The notes under the pieces: generated by a model
Database searches by the model: none
What the model saw: only the letters and a program-made list of their open reading frames with translations
Told to the model about the DNA's origin: nothing
In this document: piece after piece, positions 45,701 to 58,306 of the stretch
Layout: each line of letters starts with the position of its first letter
How positions within the stretch are numbered: the first letter of the stretch is position 1
Program-made: the position numbers and the translations under genes
Source: Tigriopus japonicus
Taxonomy: Eukaryota; Arthropoda; Copepoda; Harpacticoida; Harpacticidae
Reading direction: 5' to 3'
Assembly (NCBI GenBank): GCA_010645155.1
Contig: CM021318.1
Span: 4,525,205 to 4,589,204 of the forward strand
DNA length: 64,000 nucleotides

Positions 45701-46740
45701 AGTATTGCTATACTTGGAGTTTGTCGTCGTCATCGTTGTCGTTGTTTCGTAGCAAGTTGGGTTGATGCCGTTGATGCGGCTGCTGTAACAGTTGCCCCAA
45801 GTCTGGCTTTGCTCTGATTGACGGATTGTAAAATCTCCTGGGTATTGTCTTCCTGTAGCACTGTACTCTACATATTTTGTATTGAGCCCCAACAGCTTGG
45901 ATTTTTGGTGTGATTTTGTCCGCTCAAACGAGCGATGGTGACTTTTTGTCATGGATTTAGTATGAAGGACCACCTTCGGACTATTGGGCAAGCTGCTTGG
46001 ATTCTGGTCAAATGCTCAATGCCTCAGTTAAGCTTTACTTTACACCTTTAGATCTACAGTAGTACTGCACGTTAGGTACAAAAAGCGCTGAGGGAAACTA
46101 CCTACCATCCTTGAGATATGGGCAATATGGCACAACCGACTTTATCTTCATGATGCTTCCTTGACTTATTTCAAGGCGTACAAGTACCCGATACTCTTCA
46201 GCTCGAACCACATTGGCTGCATTATTTTCTCGAGAACGGAGATTGGGTAGATGTAGATGGCGAGAGTCTTGGAGGATCCAAGTAAAGAACAGGCCAACCA
46301 ACTTCCAAGCAAGCCAAGCAATACAGATAAGGGAGAGATTGGTAATTATTACTTAGTCTCACGTTAGTGTATTTACAACAGGGCTCAGTCAGTCAGTCAG
46401 TCAACCCACCAGGCAAGCCAGCATCCTGGCAGCAGCCTTGCTCGAGAGGTGAGCAGACTTGTTGTAAAATATCTCTAGATATTCGACATCTTTGAGTGTT
46501 GGTACTTCATGACCAACCAAGCACTGGGTAGCATATTGGCATCATTCTTGTGGATGGATCCCTTTAGACTGTACGTGGAAACTGAGTCTCCCTCTCGCCA
46601 TCGCCATGGTTTGCTTCTCGGTTATTGTTTGGGGACCTCCAGTTTCATGGCAGAAATGGGAAAACTCGGGTTTTGCACAAAGTGTGCAAAAAAGCGTATT
46701 AAAAGATGCATTTAGATAACTTGAAGAACCGAAGTGAGTT
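42786..46740. other. Gene-poor intergenic region
   Basis: An AT-rich block at 43100-43590 repeats A-tract/AACTTTTT motifs and may be an eroded transposon. A short open frame at 45620-45817 follows an acceptor-like TTTTCAG and includes a Gln-rich turn, but no exon partner was found. The rest is unremarkable. Confidence 0.35.
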
Positions 46741-46914
46741 GGGTAGTTTTTGTTTAGTGTTGCAATGGGAAGCAACCATTTTCGTAGTTCGAAGGTTGTT
46801 GTAAAATCATAAAAAAACCTCTTTGGGGACAATTTCTTTTTTTGGGGACATATCAAGATGAGTTTGTTTCTTGGTGCTTGTTAACCTAATACAAAATCTC
46901 AAGATATTTGCTCT
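46741..46914. repeat. Left copy of a direct duplication bordering the assembly gap
   Basis: 174 bp nearly identical to 47006-47178. The only differences are one fewer A in a homopolymer and one base in a T tract. Confidence 0.9.
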
Positions 46915-47005
46915 NNNNNNNNNNNNNNNNNNNNNNNNNNNNNNNNNNNNNNNNNNNNNNNNNNNNNNNNNNNNNNNNNNNNNNNNNNNNNNNNNNNNNN
47001 NNNNN
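46915..47005. other. Assembly gap (run of N)
   Basis: 91 undetermined bases. Identical sequence on both sides ends at the gap, so the true gap may be absent or a tandem copy may be unresolved. Confidence 0.99.
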
Positions 47006-47178
47006 GGGTAGTTTTTGTTTAGTGTTGCAATGGGAAGCAACCATTTTCGTAGTTCGAAGGTTGTTGTAAAATCATAAAAAACCTCTTTGGGGACAATTTC
47101 TTTTTGTGGGGACATATCAAGATGAGTTTGTTTCTTGGTGCTTGTTAACCTAATACAAAATCTCAAGATATTTGCTCT
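47006..47178. repeat. Right copy of the direct duplication bordering the gap
   Basis: Matches 46741-46914 over its whole length and begins exactly at the end of the N run. After 47178 the sequence is unique. Confidence 0.9.
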
Positions 47179-49611
47179 CCTCATGAAATTGTGTTTGACT
47201 TCGTTCTGTTATTACTTATTTATCCCTCATACCTTTACCCTATGAACATTATTTTACTCAATGATTTTGTTGGTCCTTACCATACCATTATTGTATTTGA
47301 CCTTACTATCCTGGCATCCAATTCATTCTTGCTATGTCAATTGGTTTTAGGTTTAACGGTTAGATCCCATCTCATTGGGCTCTGAATAGAATTTCTCGTA
47401 TTGGTGTGCATTTTGTAAAAGCTCACGAAATGTAAATCATTTGAGAACCAACGATCTAAATGTATACCCATCTTTTGAAAAGGAATACTAAATGTCAGAT
47501 GGAAACTGAAGCCCGTTTAAAGTAATACTTTGCAGAGGAAAATGACTGATTTTTTTAAATATCATATAATTATCAATTGTCATTATCATTTCCACTTCCT
47601 TATTTCGTGTTCTTTATCAAAAAAAATTCCCATTGTAATTAATCAAAAGATGCACAAATCCGGGGCTTGAAAAAGTGGTGAATAGCTCAAGATATATATT
47701 ACGAAATATAAACATAGATATATTGATCTAGTGATCGAGTATTCTCTGCTACCCTGCATGCGCCGAATGATTCAATCTTTGGTGCTTCAGAATCATGGTA
47801 CAAAACGAGGGCCATCGTTCAGCCCAATACAAAACTCCCTTTATCAGTGAGTGGTCATCTAATCTGATTGGTGTTTTTTGCATACATAATGAATGCATTC
47901 TAATGTCTCTACTTGTCCCTAGGGACGATAGTACTTGAACTTTCGAGTGTAAGGAAACTTGGACCAAAAACCATCGGATGATATGGGGTGTAGACCAACC
48001 ACTCATAATAAATACAGGATATGTATACTGTGTCTGTATGCACACAATAAGCTGTCCATTGGAGGACACTGCAACTTGTTATTTCTGGAGTTTGTCCACG
48101 ACTGACCTAATGGATGGACGGATAGATCTTCTTCGCTTCTCGTGGTCCACCATGATGTTCGTTATTGGGAAAAGGATCAATCTTGTTTTAAGTATCCCTG
48201 TTATCGTTAGCATTTCAACACGAAAAATAAGGCCCAATAAGAGTTTGGGATGGGTAAGCTACTCCAGATTACTCACTCCCCATTCAAGCATTTTTTACAT
48301 ATAAAACGCATGTTCCCCACGCCCAAATGGGCTTGAGAACGACACTGCTTGCTCGTTTCGTCGGGTAAACAAGTCTCCGCCCCTCGTGTCGGATTTTCTC
48401 TTGATATCAAGCCATATCAAACCACCTTTCTCGATTCTCATTGGCTAAGCTCATTCGTCTCCCGCTTCCCCCCCGAAAGTCAAGCCCAGGATCGATCGTC
48501 AGAGGCCACAAGAAAAACAAATCCGCCCTCCCGCAGTGTCCGACACTTTGATATCAAACGACTCGGATGCTCTGCATTGCTCAGCTCAGCTCTGGGAGAA
48601 GAGAAAAGCAATTCAGGCGATGATGTTTCGTGCTCCCGCTGCACTCCCAACCAGCAGGCCATACATCTATCGTTGTTGTTAAAGTAGTAGTAGTAGGTGG
48701 TGGTGGTGGTGGCCCTCGAACCCTGAACTCTGCACATCCAAAGGGTGTCAAGTCTGGGCGAATGGATCATCCCGATGATGACCGGGAAATGAGCTGGTAT
48801 CCAGCGGTTCGATCTGAACCTGTGAGCGGAAGAAGATGCGATGCGATGCGACGTCGATGAGATTCGCCTGCGACCCCCGCGATCCATCCTCCTTGTCGTG
48901 TGTCGGTGTGGGCACTCACACTCGGTGAGCACTTCTTGCATGTTGTGTGACCAGCGAGTCCAGCAGCAGCGATCCTCCTGGTGAACGAGCTACACACGCA
49001 CGCACATATCTGCAGATCGAGTGTGGAGAGGCCAAAATATTGGCTGGCCTGCTGTTGGCCTAAGGAGAGATTTTTGGGATGTTAAGAATGCCGTGAGTGA
49101 GCTAACTAACTTGGTTCTGCTCCCAATACCTCCTCCTACGAAGGAACGATCCATCCATCCATCCTTCCATCCATCCTTCCATCCACTGTTTGTCGTAACA
49201 ATAAGGCATTGATCGCTCCGACAAAATTGCTCGGGAGAGCTTGTCTTTGGAGTCAAGTCGTCCGTCTTCAGTGATCTATTTCCTGGCCTCTTGGAAGCAA
49301 GACGAACGAGCTCCAGCCCCCTTCAATATCTGATGATAGTTGGTGAAGCAGTGCTGCTGTTGTTGTTTTAGTCGTTGTCGTCGTTGGTGTTGTTGTTGTT
49401 ATTATTATCATCAATAGCAGCCACGGCGAGGAAAACCCCCACACCGGTGGGTTGGGCGGTCAATTGATTGTTTAGTTCGGATTGCAACTCAAGTGGTTGC
49501 TCCGATTTCGTGGACCATTCATTCTTGTTTGGAATCATTGGTGGGTGATTGCCGCGATCTGAAATCAAAATTCGGTCCAAAGGCGAACCAGTCAACATCT
49601 CCTCTCGCGGG
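47179..49611 (+). other. 5' flank and 5' untranslated region of the ARID3/dead ringer gene
   Basis: From about 48300 the base composition becomes more balanced and CpG-containing, as in an arthropod developmental promoter. A TATAAAA lies at 48300-48306. Simple repeats are GTA/GGT at 48685-48713, ATCC/TTCC at 49150-49187 and a GTT/GTC run at 49345-49410. An in-frame TGA at 49546 and an in-frame ATG at 49612 place the coding start. The exact transcription start is not determined. Confidence 0.45.
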
Positions 49612-52600
49612 ATGGAAACGCTTGGGACCCACGGGTCCACGCCATCCTCGGGCACGCCCATAGGTTATCCATCGCCCACAAATCTCTCCAATTCGATGCA
49701 AAGGCGACAGGTAAGACCCTTATATCTAATAAGCAAACTGACCAGTCTACTTCTAATAACCACTTCACTAATTATTGACATGATTTGGTCATACCATTGA
49801 AGTTAAGAGTATATAAAATGGACCAAAAAGAGGTTTTCCCTGAAATGGATGGCACTTTTGTGTCGATTCGCTTTCAAGCAGGAAAGGAACATTTTAAGAA
49901 TTGGAAATCCGTGAACATGTGTCTTTGAATGTTTGTAATTTCGACTAAATAAAGAGGCTTCTTAAACGAAATTTAGATCTTCTTAAAACATCCGTTTAGT
50001 AAGCAAAACATCTTTCACTTGTTTCCTGTAAACGGCTGATTTTCGATGACACCAAAGGCCACGAAACAAGAGAAAAAAGGGAAAAAAGAAAGGAGTGATG
50101 CAAAAACTTGGAAGCTATTAGCGTAATAAAGAAATTATCTCGTTTTCGTCCAGGAATCTAGAGAGTAAGTTTAAATATGGCAATGCCATTACTTAACAAG
50201 CAATTATGTTCTTCTGTTTGTATGTGTGTTCTTCTATTTTGGAAAAAAAGAAAATATCTGCGAACTAATTGACCTGCAAATCATTGTGATGATAAAAGAT
50301 CTAACCAGTACATTAGGTGGTACTTTTGGATCAAAATAATCAACCAAATATGTGCACACCAGTCAAGCATTCTTATTACCCTTGGCAAGTCAAACCATTT
50401 GCAAAAGGCAGCGTGATCCCATGAAGTCAATAAAGCCGCCGACGTGAATAGGAGCATTTCCTTTTCAAATTCAAGTGACAGAATGGAAAGATTTTTGTGC
50501 GAGTCCATCCTACAACGGTTTCTCAACTTTACTCGTATGGCGGAGAGTGTTTACTTGTACGTAAATTATGATTGTACAGCTACCAGCTTTAATGGGCTCA
50601 CCAAACGGACCTGAGAAGGTCTTGTTGGTTGCTTTTCGCGGTCGTTTGTTGGCGTTTCTAAATCGCTAAAAACCTACCTCTATTCTCTCGACAGTCGGTC
50701 TCGCAAGTTCAGTCGAACAGCAATAGACTAGATATTCCGTGCAGTGTACTTAGAAGTGTAAGCCACGATGGCATTAGGTGACTGAGAGCCATGGAATATG
50801 GAGCTTTGCATAATAGAACGCGACCGCAAATGATGAGTGATTTGCAGAGAAAAAGAACCTAGAAATGAAGCCGCTAGCAAGCTAGCTAGTTGCCAACAAC
50901 ACGGCCACCGCAATTTCTCAATTTGCGTTCTGTTCTAGTTCACCGGGCTGGGTGGGATTTGGTAGAAAAAAAGGATGGAGGACGTCTAATTCGAACAATA
51001 TTATCTGGTTGCTGCTTGTTGCTTGCCTGCGAGAAATTGAATTCCTTAATTGAGCAGATTACTCGACAAGCCCTATTCTCTCTTTCTCCCTCGCTCCCCA
51101 CAGATGGGCGAAATTAGTGTAAGATCGACACACGCAGACAGCAAGCTTCAACCAACCAACCAACCAACCAACGAGCAGCCACTTACTTACTGTTGTTACT
51201 TACCTACAATCTATCCCAGGTTCATTAGGGAAATTAAGAGTCACCACTGTCATGTTCGACACAGTGGAGCCCCCCTTCCCTTCCCTTCCCACTTCTCTCG
51301 TACTCTCTCTCAAATGAATGCGGTTTCCCTTTAGTCAATATTGCAATGCCCACTTTGCCCCATTCTGTTTATGCTTGTTCCTCATCGGGTTCATATTAGA
51401 AGTACCTTTGCCAATCAGACACAGCTACTTCAAGCAACCATTGGTATCATGATAGTGCGAACCATTAGAATGCCCGACCATCCAAACAGTCTACGGAGTG
51501 GCGAATTCTAATGAATTGAAAATTGGCAATGATTTGCGGCAAATAAAAAACATGCACGATTCACAATTAGTTTGGCACTACCAGTGTGACAACGTCTTTG
51601 AGATGGTGTCAAATTGTACAATTTGTTTTGAGTAAAATTTTGTTGTGGGTTGGTTGGGAGGTTCATTCATGGGGTTATTTTCTTGACATTAACTCTGCGG
51701 ATTTTGATGTCTCAATTTCCGTCATTGGTTCAGTGAGGGAGTCTCGCAATATCACAAGAATGATCAGTCCGCCCTTTGGATGATGAACCCACATCGCTTG
51801 TCAATTCATCGAGTACAAGCCAAACTATCAACGAGAGAATACATTTGGTTTTTGTCCATTTTTGCCTCCCTTTTCGCTAATGTCGCACATTCATACCATG
51901 TACCAGGGACATGGGGGATCAATGGGGTGGGTCTTTTGGGCGGGTGTCATGATTACATGGTTGAGAATTGGGATCTCACATTTTTTTATTATCAAACTCC
52001 AATGCCACCTTTACTTCACGTGATCGAGATTCGAAGTGGCTTAGCTTAGCCCAGAGATTCTGAGTCCTGACGGGATAGTTCACTCCGTTCTTATGAAGCT
52101 ACGCGTGAACCAGAACCAATCTCCCTTCATTTTGGCTCAGAGAAAGAGAGATGATATGACGGCCAACGCATTCAGATCGTTTTTCTATACATATTCAAAT
52201 CAAGATCCCCATCATCCTCTCATCTGGTCTAGATTCCAAGCCCACTAGCCCACTAACTCAAGCATATTGAACTGTGCCTGCACAGATCGAATCCAGCGAA
52301 TACCACACCATCGAGAATAACCAATAGTTCATGAGGACGAATTCGTCAAAGCTAGACCGTGTGATGCTGCTGTGGCTGCTTTGAATCGAGATGATGTGAA
52401 TGTGCGCTATGCACGAGCGACGAGTTGGACTCGTTCATCTTGCACATAAAGGAATTATTGCACACTCTCTCTCTCTCTCCTTCCATGGACGAGGACTTGG
52501 CAGGTGTTGAATACTGGGATGGTTCCGACCAGGACAAACGAACAATGAGGGTGGCATGGGGGTGTTTGATCATCAAACCCGTGCATACGCTACACTTGCA

Positions 52601-54677
52601 TAGGACGTTTTTGTAGGTTTGAGAGGGGTAGACAAGGGGGGCGTATAAAACCGCTTGTTCTGCTATTTATTGAAGCAGATTTCGGGCTCAGGTCAGTTTG
52701 ATGTGCAAGCCCCTTTCTAATCGAAATTCCTCATTTGAATTTAAAACCAAAACTTTGGTGCCGGTCAATCGGTAGTTCGATATTAAAAAGGGTCCTCCCG
52801 CCCGCTTTCCTCTTCTTCGAATCCTTTTGAGCATAATCAGCCGATCAAAAGGTATTGTTAATCGAATCCTCGCGTCCACTGGACAGAGCCCCTCCATGGA
52901 ACTACTGAGTTCTGGCCAAGGAGGATCGTTGTCATAATGAAGCAAGGATATTTAATGGGTGGCCTCCAGCCATGAATTTTCACGAGATTGAAGAGACGCA
53001 CGAGAAAAACAATCGGCGACTTGATCAAAATTTAATTGGAGTGACCACGAGACCGATGCCGGTTCCAAGGAATGGTAGGAACTTCAGTTGGCGACTTACC
53101 CTTCACGAGTGAAGAAGTGGGATGGAGTTTCTCCATAGTGCCAATCCCTAAATTCATTTTTGCACCCTGTTGTGAAAACCTCGATTTTAAGGTTATAGTT
53201 CGTAAACTAAGTGGTTCAGTTAAAAAGAGTGAATTATCTCTCGTTCGTGAAGAAAAGATTTGAACGCTCGGCGCCAAAACGGCTTTTGAATATGCTCGCT
53301 TGATTCAGAAGAAGGGAAATAATGGTTCTCTGCGAAAATCAATTGGGCCTGGTGGTGATGATTCAGGTATTTTGAAAGCTTTCACCCAATTTCTTAGAAG
53401 AAGAAGAAGAAATCGAAAGAAAATATGTGAATAACTTTGCATTCCACGCGAAAGAAAACTGAAATTAATGGCACTGTCTTGAAATGTGTGCGAACACTTC
53501 TTCCCGAACGCATCTGACTGATACTGTTTAGGGCACTGTTCACCCCGTACATACGAGTCTCGTACGTAGTAGGGTACTCGAGCATGGGCTTGTTAGACGT
53601 AAGGAGTAATGAACACAATCAACTGAATTTGTCTGTCATCGACCCTAAGGAATGCCAAGCTTCACAAAAAGTCAAGTCAGTTTCAACAAGAGCGAAAACA
53701 ACAAATTATTCTTGGCCTTCAAACTCAGACGCGTCTCGACGGTTGTTCGACTTTTTTTCATCCCGGCGGGCAGACGATGATTTCCTATGATTTCGGTCTT
53801 AATCAGGGTGTTGCTGCTTCCAAGTCGTCAAAGATGGCATACTGCCGATGTCGGTTGGGTGTAAGGCGAAGGAGGTATACTTGGGAATAGAGATCCGGTC
53901 CCCAGGTTGTTTGAGTTCGCAGCTCCTTATGCAATAAGTGTGATTAACGAATGATCTCAAAGTGGGATTGACATCTCAGTCCCACGTGCTGGCCCAAGTC
54001 AAGATCAATACAATCAAAGCTTATCTCGTTTCAGAGTGGCGATGATGAGCCCATGAGTGACAACGAGTTCTCTCGTGATGGCGACTCGCCAGATGTCATG
54101 GCTCGAGTTCCCGAATCGGATGTGGATCCAGAGACCTTGGATAAACTTCGACGACAGGTGAGGAGGCACTGAGCATTGGGCAATGAGGAAAATGGCATTA
54201 CGTACATTGGAACTCGTTCTCTCATATCTGTTTCCACAGGAGCGAGAGGAGCGGGAGGAAATCGAAAGAGAGCTCAAAGCTCAAAGCTTGAGCTTGTCTC
54301 AATCCGACAACAATGGGAACACCACCGCCGGTGGTCTTTCGCTCAAAGACACTGCCTCACTCGGAGGGTTGGCTGGCCTCGAGGCCTTTCGAAGGGAATA
54401 CCTCACCTCTCCTCTGTCCCACCTTCGGTCGTCATTACCCCATAATTTCCCACCCCTTCTTCCTCATTCCACGTCGGTTATGACTAGTATTGCCGAGAGC
54501 AGCTTCGGAAAGCTCCATTCATCGGCCCCACCCTCCGCCTCCTCCACGGGAAGCAACACGCCTCCGGCCATGAGTGCCGACAGGAGCATGCCACCCCGAT
54601 CCCCATCGCAGCATCGATCCCCATCCTCCGAGTTCACGTCTCAGCAGAACTGGAGTTTCGAGGAGCAATTCAAACAG
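49612..54677 (+). CDS. dri: Dead ringer/ARID3-type transcription factor, N-terminal coding exons (3' part outside window)
   Basis: Three exons in phase 0: 49612-49710, 54035-54157 and 54240-54677, giving 220 residues before the next intron. The ATG at 49612 has a good context (GGGATGG) and follows an in-frame stop. The N-terminus is Ser/Gly/Pro-rich; residues 34-74 are acidic (SGDDEPMSDNEFSRDGDSP). A charged stretch follows (LDKLRRQEREEREEIEREL), then a long Ser/Pro/Thr region. The last ten residues, NWSFEEQFKQ, are the conserved opening of the extended ARID domain of dead ringer/retained and ARID3A/B, a nuclear AT-rich DNA-binding factor. The exon ends at FKQ|GTAAGG. The residues expected next (a Leu-Tyr-Glu helix) are not found in the remaining 9.3 kb, so the ARID core and REKLES domain lie beyond the window. 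Intron 1 is 4.3 kb. Confidence 0.85.
49711..54034 (+). other. Intron 1 of the ARID3/dead ringer gene
   Basis: No coding exons were recognised. It holds an AACC repeat at 51151-51173, a CT-rich run at 52460-52482 and a TATAAAA at 52644-52650 that could mark an internal promoter. Open frames are short and unlike any family. Confidence 0.5.
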
Positions 54678-56274
54678 GTAAGGATGGAGCACGATGCTCT
54701 TTGTAGGTAGAAGGTCCATTGATGGAGTATTAGGTATCTGTTGTGCTCAATCGCCAGTCCCGTTCCTACGGTCAGCCCTGTCGACTCCTGGGGACGACCG
54801 TGGCTAAACAGGAGCTGGGAATCAATAAAAGGAATCAGCAGTTTCAAATGAATCAGTCACACTCTCCATGATGCCTCCTACCCCTCCCGCTATTGCATAC
54901 GGTAATAGATTGCAATGGTCGGCCAATCGACCTAGGGATTCTTTTTCTCGTGGAGTCGTTGGATCTCATGACCATGCCGAAAGGTGAAAAGGCAAGAAAA
55001 GAACAGAGAGTGAAAATTTGGAGTAACGCCGATCATTTCACTCTTGATCTTCCGATAGCTTTACTGAGTACACGTACTCGAACCTATTGAATCGGTAGGG
55101 AGGAATTTCGTTGTGCCACTTTGATTTCCCAATGGTGCAATCGTGTTTGGGGATAGATGAGAAAGAAAGAAAGTAAGAGAGAGAGGAGTCAAATGCTTGA
55201 AAAAGCAAAACAAAGCGGGTTAGGAAACAGACGAACCCTTCCAGCAGGCTATTGGAGGCATCATTTACAACAACGTTTCACTTGACTGTCGTCTTTTGTT
55301 GCAAACGAGATCTTGAGGCAAATCCGCCGAAGCTTGATCTGGATGCTACTTTTGTTGTTGTTGCTGTTGTTGTTGATGATGATGCTCCCATAGTCGTTGG
55401 CTGCTAAATTGCTACGACTCTTGAGGGGGTCCGCAGAAAGGCAAAAAATTGACAAAAATCATTAAATCGACGGGTCTGAATTTTTCACTGACAACAAAAC
55501 AACGCGAGAGATCTTGGCGTTTCAAGTCGATGATGCAAAAATGAGTTTATCTCCATCAAACGCTGGCTCTTTTTGTCCAACTCGTTGAAATCTGATCGGT
55601 AGTGTTGGAGAAAAATCTCCTCAAGGATGAAAATAGCCATTTTCTTCCTGTTTTGAACACAGAGGCATGGCAAGCACCCTGACTCGAAGGTTTCCATTGA
55701 GATTTTTCATTCGTATTCGATGAAGGAGATGACATTTACGTTAGATATTGTTTCTTGTTTCACGCCCGGGATGTCCTCGCCGAATTCGGGTTATGTTCCA
55801 ACATACTTTTGTTCTCAAGTCACAATAATCTGATGCCCAAAAGGATAAAATTGGTTCAGTCTCTCATTCTTAAGCCACTGAATATGTCTGAGGAAAACCT
55901 TCCGTCAGTTCGTTTTTTTTCACTCATCCTCGTTATGCACTGTAGCAATCGAAGTAAAAAGTTGTCAAAGGACAACGTCGATTGAAAACGATAAATCAGT
56001 GACAACTCAAAGACAAAAGCAAAAAATCTGCAGGAGCACCCAACCTGTGACGGGGAAAGTTGCCTCGCAAATACGTTATCCAATTTCTTGTCCCCAGTTG
56101 AGGTTAATGCTCTCTTTCTATCGTTTGGAACACTCCTACTTTAAACCCTACCATAATCAAAACAGTGAAAGGTTTTTAAACCAAGGTAACAATAAATGGT
56201 TAGTCAATCTTCCAAGAAGATATGAACAGAAGTGGGAGAGAAGAAGATGAAGAAGGTAGATGATTGCTTCTTGC

Positions 56275-56305
56275 TTCTTTCTATTGCCAATGGCAATAGA
56301 AAGAA
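56275..56305. repeat. Perfect short hairpin in the dead ringer intron
   Basis: TTCTTTCTATTGCCA and its exact complement are separated by a single A. The loop is too small for a typical microRNA precursor, so a cruciform or transposon scar is more likely. Confidence 0.6.
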
Positions 56306-58279
56306 AAACGAGACATGAATGACTTATGACAACGATGTGGAAAGAAATGGCATCCGTCTCAATGGACACACTTTGGGCGATATTGGGGGAAACAGACACA
56401 AGAAGGGTTGACTGAGGAGGGAGTTGGAGCTTCTCGCTTAGAGCACAGGATACGAGTAGATAGACTTTGGTACTCGTTCATTTTCACATTTCCCTCGTTC
56501 AGTAAGATTGAAGTTGCGAGATGACGAACATGCGAAAATAAAGTAGACCGAGCGAACCCCACTATTTCATGCTAGATCGCTGCCCATCCATGGCTTGGCC
56601 AATTTCAAAGCGTTGATTATGATAAAATGACCTCTCTTGCCTCGAACCTGGGCGATTTCGCTTCATCGTGATGGGGACCCCTTCATATTCCGTGGAGCTC
56701 CACCAATGAAATTGCTTGGGTGAGCATTTCTGTAAAGGGCCTCCTTCGCACCTATCTATCTGCGTACGTATCTGCTGCATCTCTCCCACCTATAGTCAGT
56801 TTCACTCCAAGTTCAGAAACCTCCATCAGCCGAAGTGCAACATTATTAATTGGCATGAAATTGAGCGTGGGGCTTGGAAGCAAAACATAGTTTTACATTG
56901 GAGAGATCGCTACTACGGTACAACGCAAGCTCTGAAACACTAAAGCTTGACCTTACTTTCCATTCCCAGCTTTTGGGCCCCTCCTTTTAGATCGTAAATA
57001 TTAAATATTCTTTTTTTTTCAACCGCAAGGAAAGAGCCCAAACACTCTCGCACACAATAAAAGGTCTTGAACAAATGGCCTGAACAAAATACTATGATCG
57101 TCATTTGTTCTCATCAAGTTGTTCAGCATTGTTGTCAATTGTGGAAGAGAAACAAGACACAAAGACAACGGGGAAAAGAATAAGAAGAAAAAAGAAGAGG
57201 CAATGTGAATGTGGAAATTGATTCTCAATGATAGAAGGCAGTTGGACAAACTGGATAGTTAGCTAGCTAGCTGGTAACGTAGCTGGCAAGTTACTCGGCC
57301 CACGCTCGATGATGAATGAATCATCGTTTTCCCAATAAACGAACGACCTATGACGAATTCCCACCATCATTTACCAATAAGCAAACAACAGAAACGATTT
57401 TTAAAAGTCCATTTTCCTTCCCATTGCCCTTCAACACAAAATCATGACGGGTATCTATCAGTACTGTGAGTATGAGCCAGAGCAATGGCAATGGCAAGAG
57501 ACCACTGATGATGGCGGAATGGTGAGAGAAGCAAACGCAAGAGATCCACAACTTCACGCCCCTTCAGGCCTCTTTCTGAAGCTTTGAAAGTGAACATGCA
57601 TGCTTCGTTGTAGTTGTTGTTGTCGTCGTGGTCGTCTTGGCGGGCATAAGCCAACTGATTCGAGCATGATGACAGGCCATAAGAGAGAGGGTGATTGAAT
57701 TTTCTTTGATGATGTCTTGTAATGATCAAAATATTCAAAGAATTTTGCCACGGTTTAGGCATTCACATGTACAATTTCACATCTGAACACTCTCCCTTCA
57801 TGGAACTTATGCTAATGTTCTGGCCTGCTTGTTGTTCTTCTTCTTCTTCTTCTTTTCTCTTCCGCCTTCTTCGTGGTCTCTCCAAATGGCCTGGATGATG
57901 ATGAAGCTCTCTGGAATTAGATTTTTTCTCATCAGGCGAAAGAGATCACAGGTGGTTGTACAGATTTAGAATTCATCTTGTGCCCTTGGCGAATTTTGAA
58001 TCCAACTACTCGAATTGGTTTCCCAGATTCTGTGGTTAGTTGGTTGGTTGGTTACTGAGTGATAAAGGAATAAATTGTGTGGCACGCACAATGGATGATG
58101 CACTGTGCGCACGATACTTCATCCCCGTTCGTAGTTGGGGTTCTGGATGTTTCGTGACATCCCTAATTCATACTTTGTATGTCATGCAACAAGAGAAAAT
58201 TCCAAATCAACCATTATGCGACATTGATGTATCATGACAAGTTGGCCTTTGTGGTTCAGGAGAAGCCCAGCTAGCTAAC

Positions 58280-58306
58280 TTGAATCGTCGTCGTCGTCGT
58301 CGTCGT
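58280..58306. repeat. (CGT)n microsatellite
   Basis: Eight to nine CGT units within the dead ringer intron, followed by CAT/ATC-rich sequence. No coding context. Confidence 0.85.

Noticed and set aside
46807..47184. 125-codon frame across the N gap
   Set aside because: It includes unknown residues and reads the duplicated sequence twice, so it is a gap artefact.
48480..48941. 153-codon minus-strand frame
   Set aside because: Composed of Thr/Tyr/Asn runs from microsatellites; no domain.
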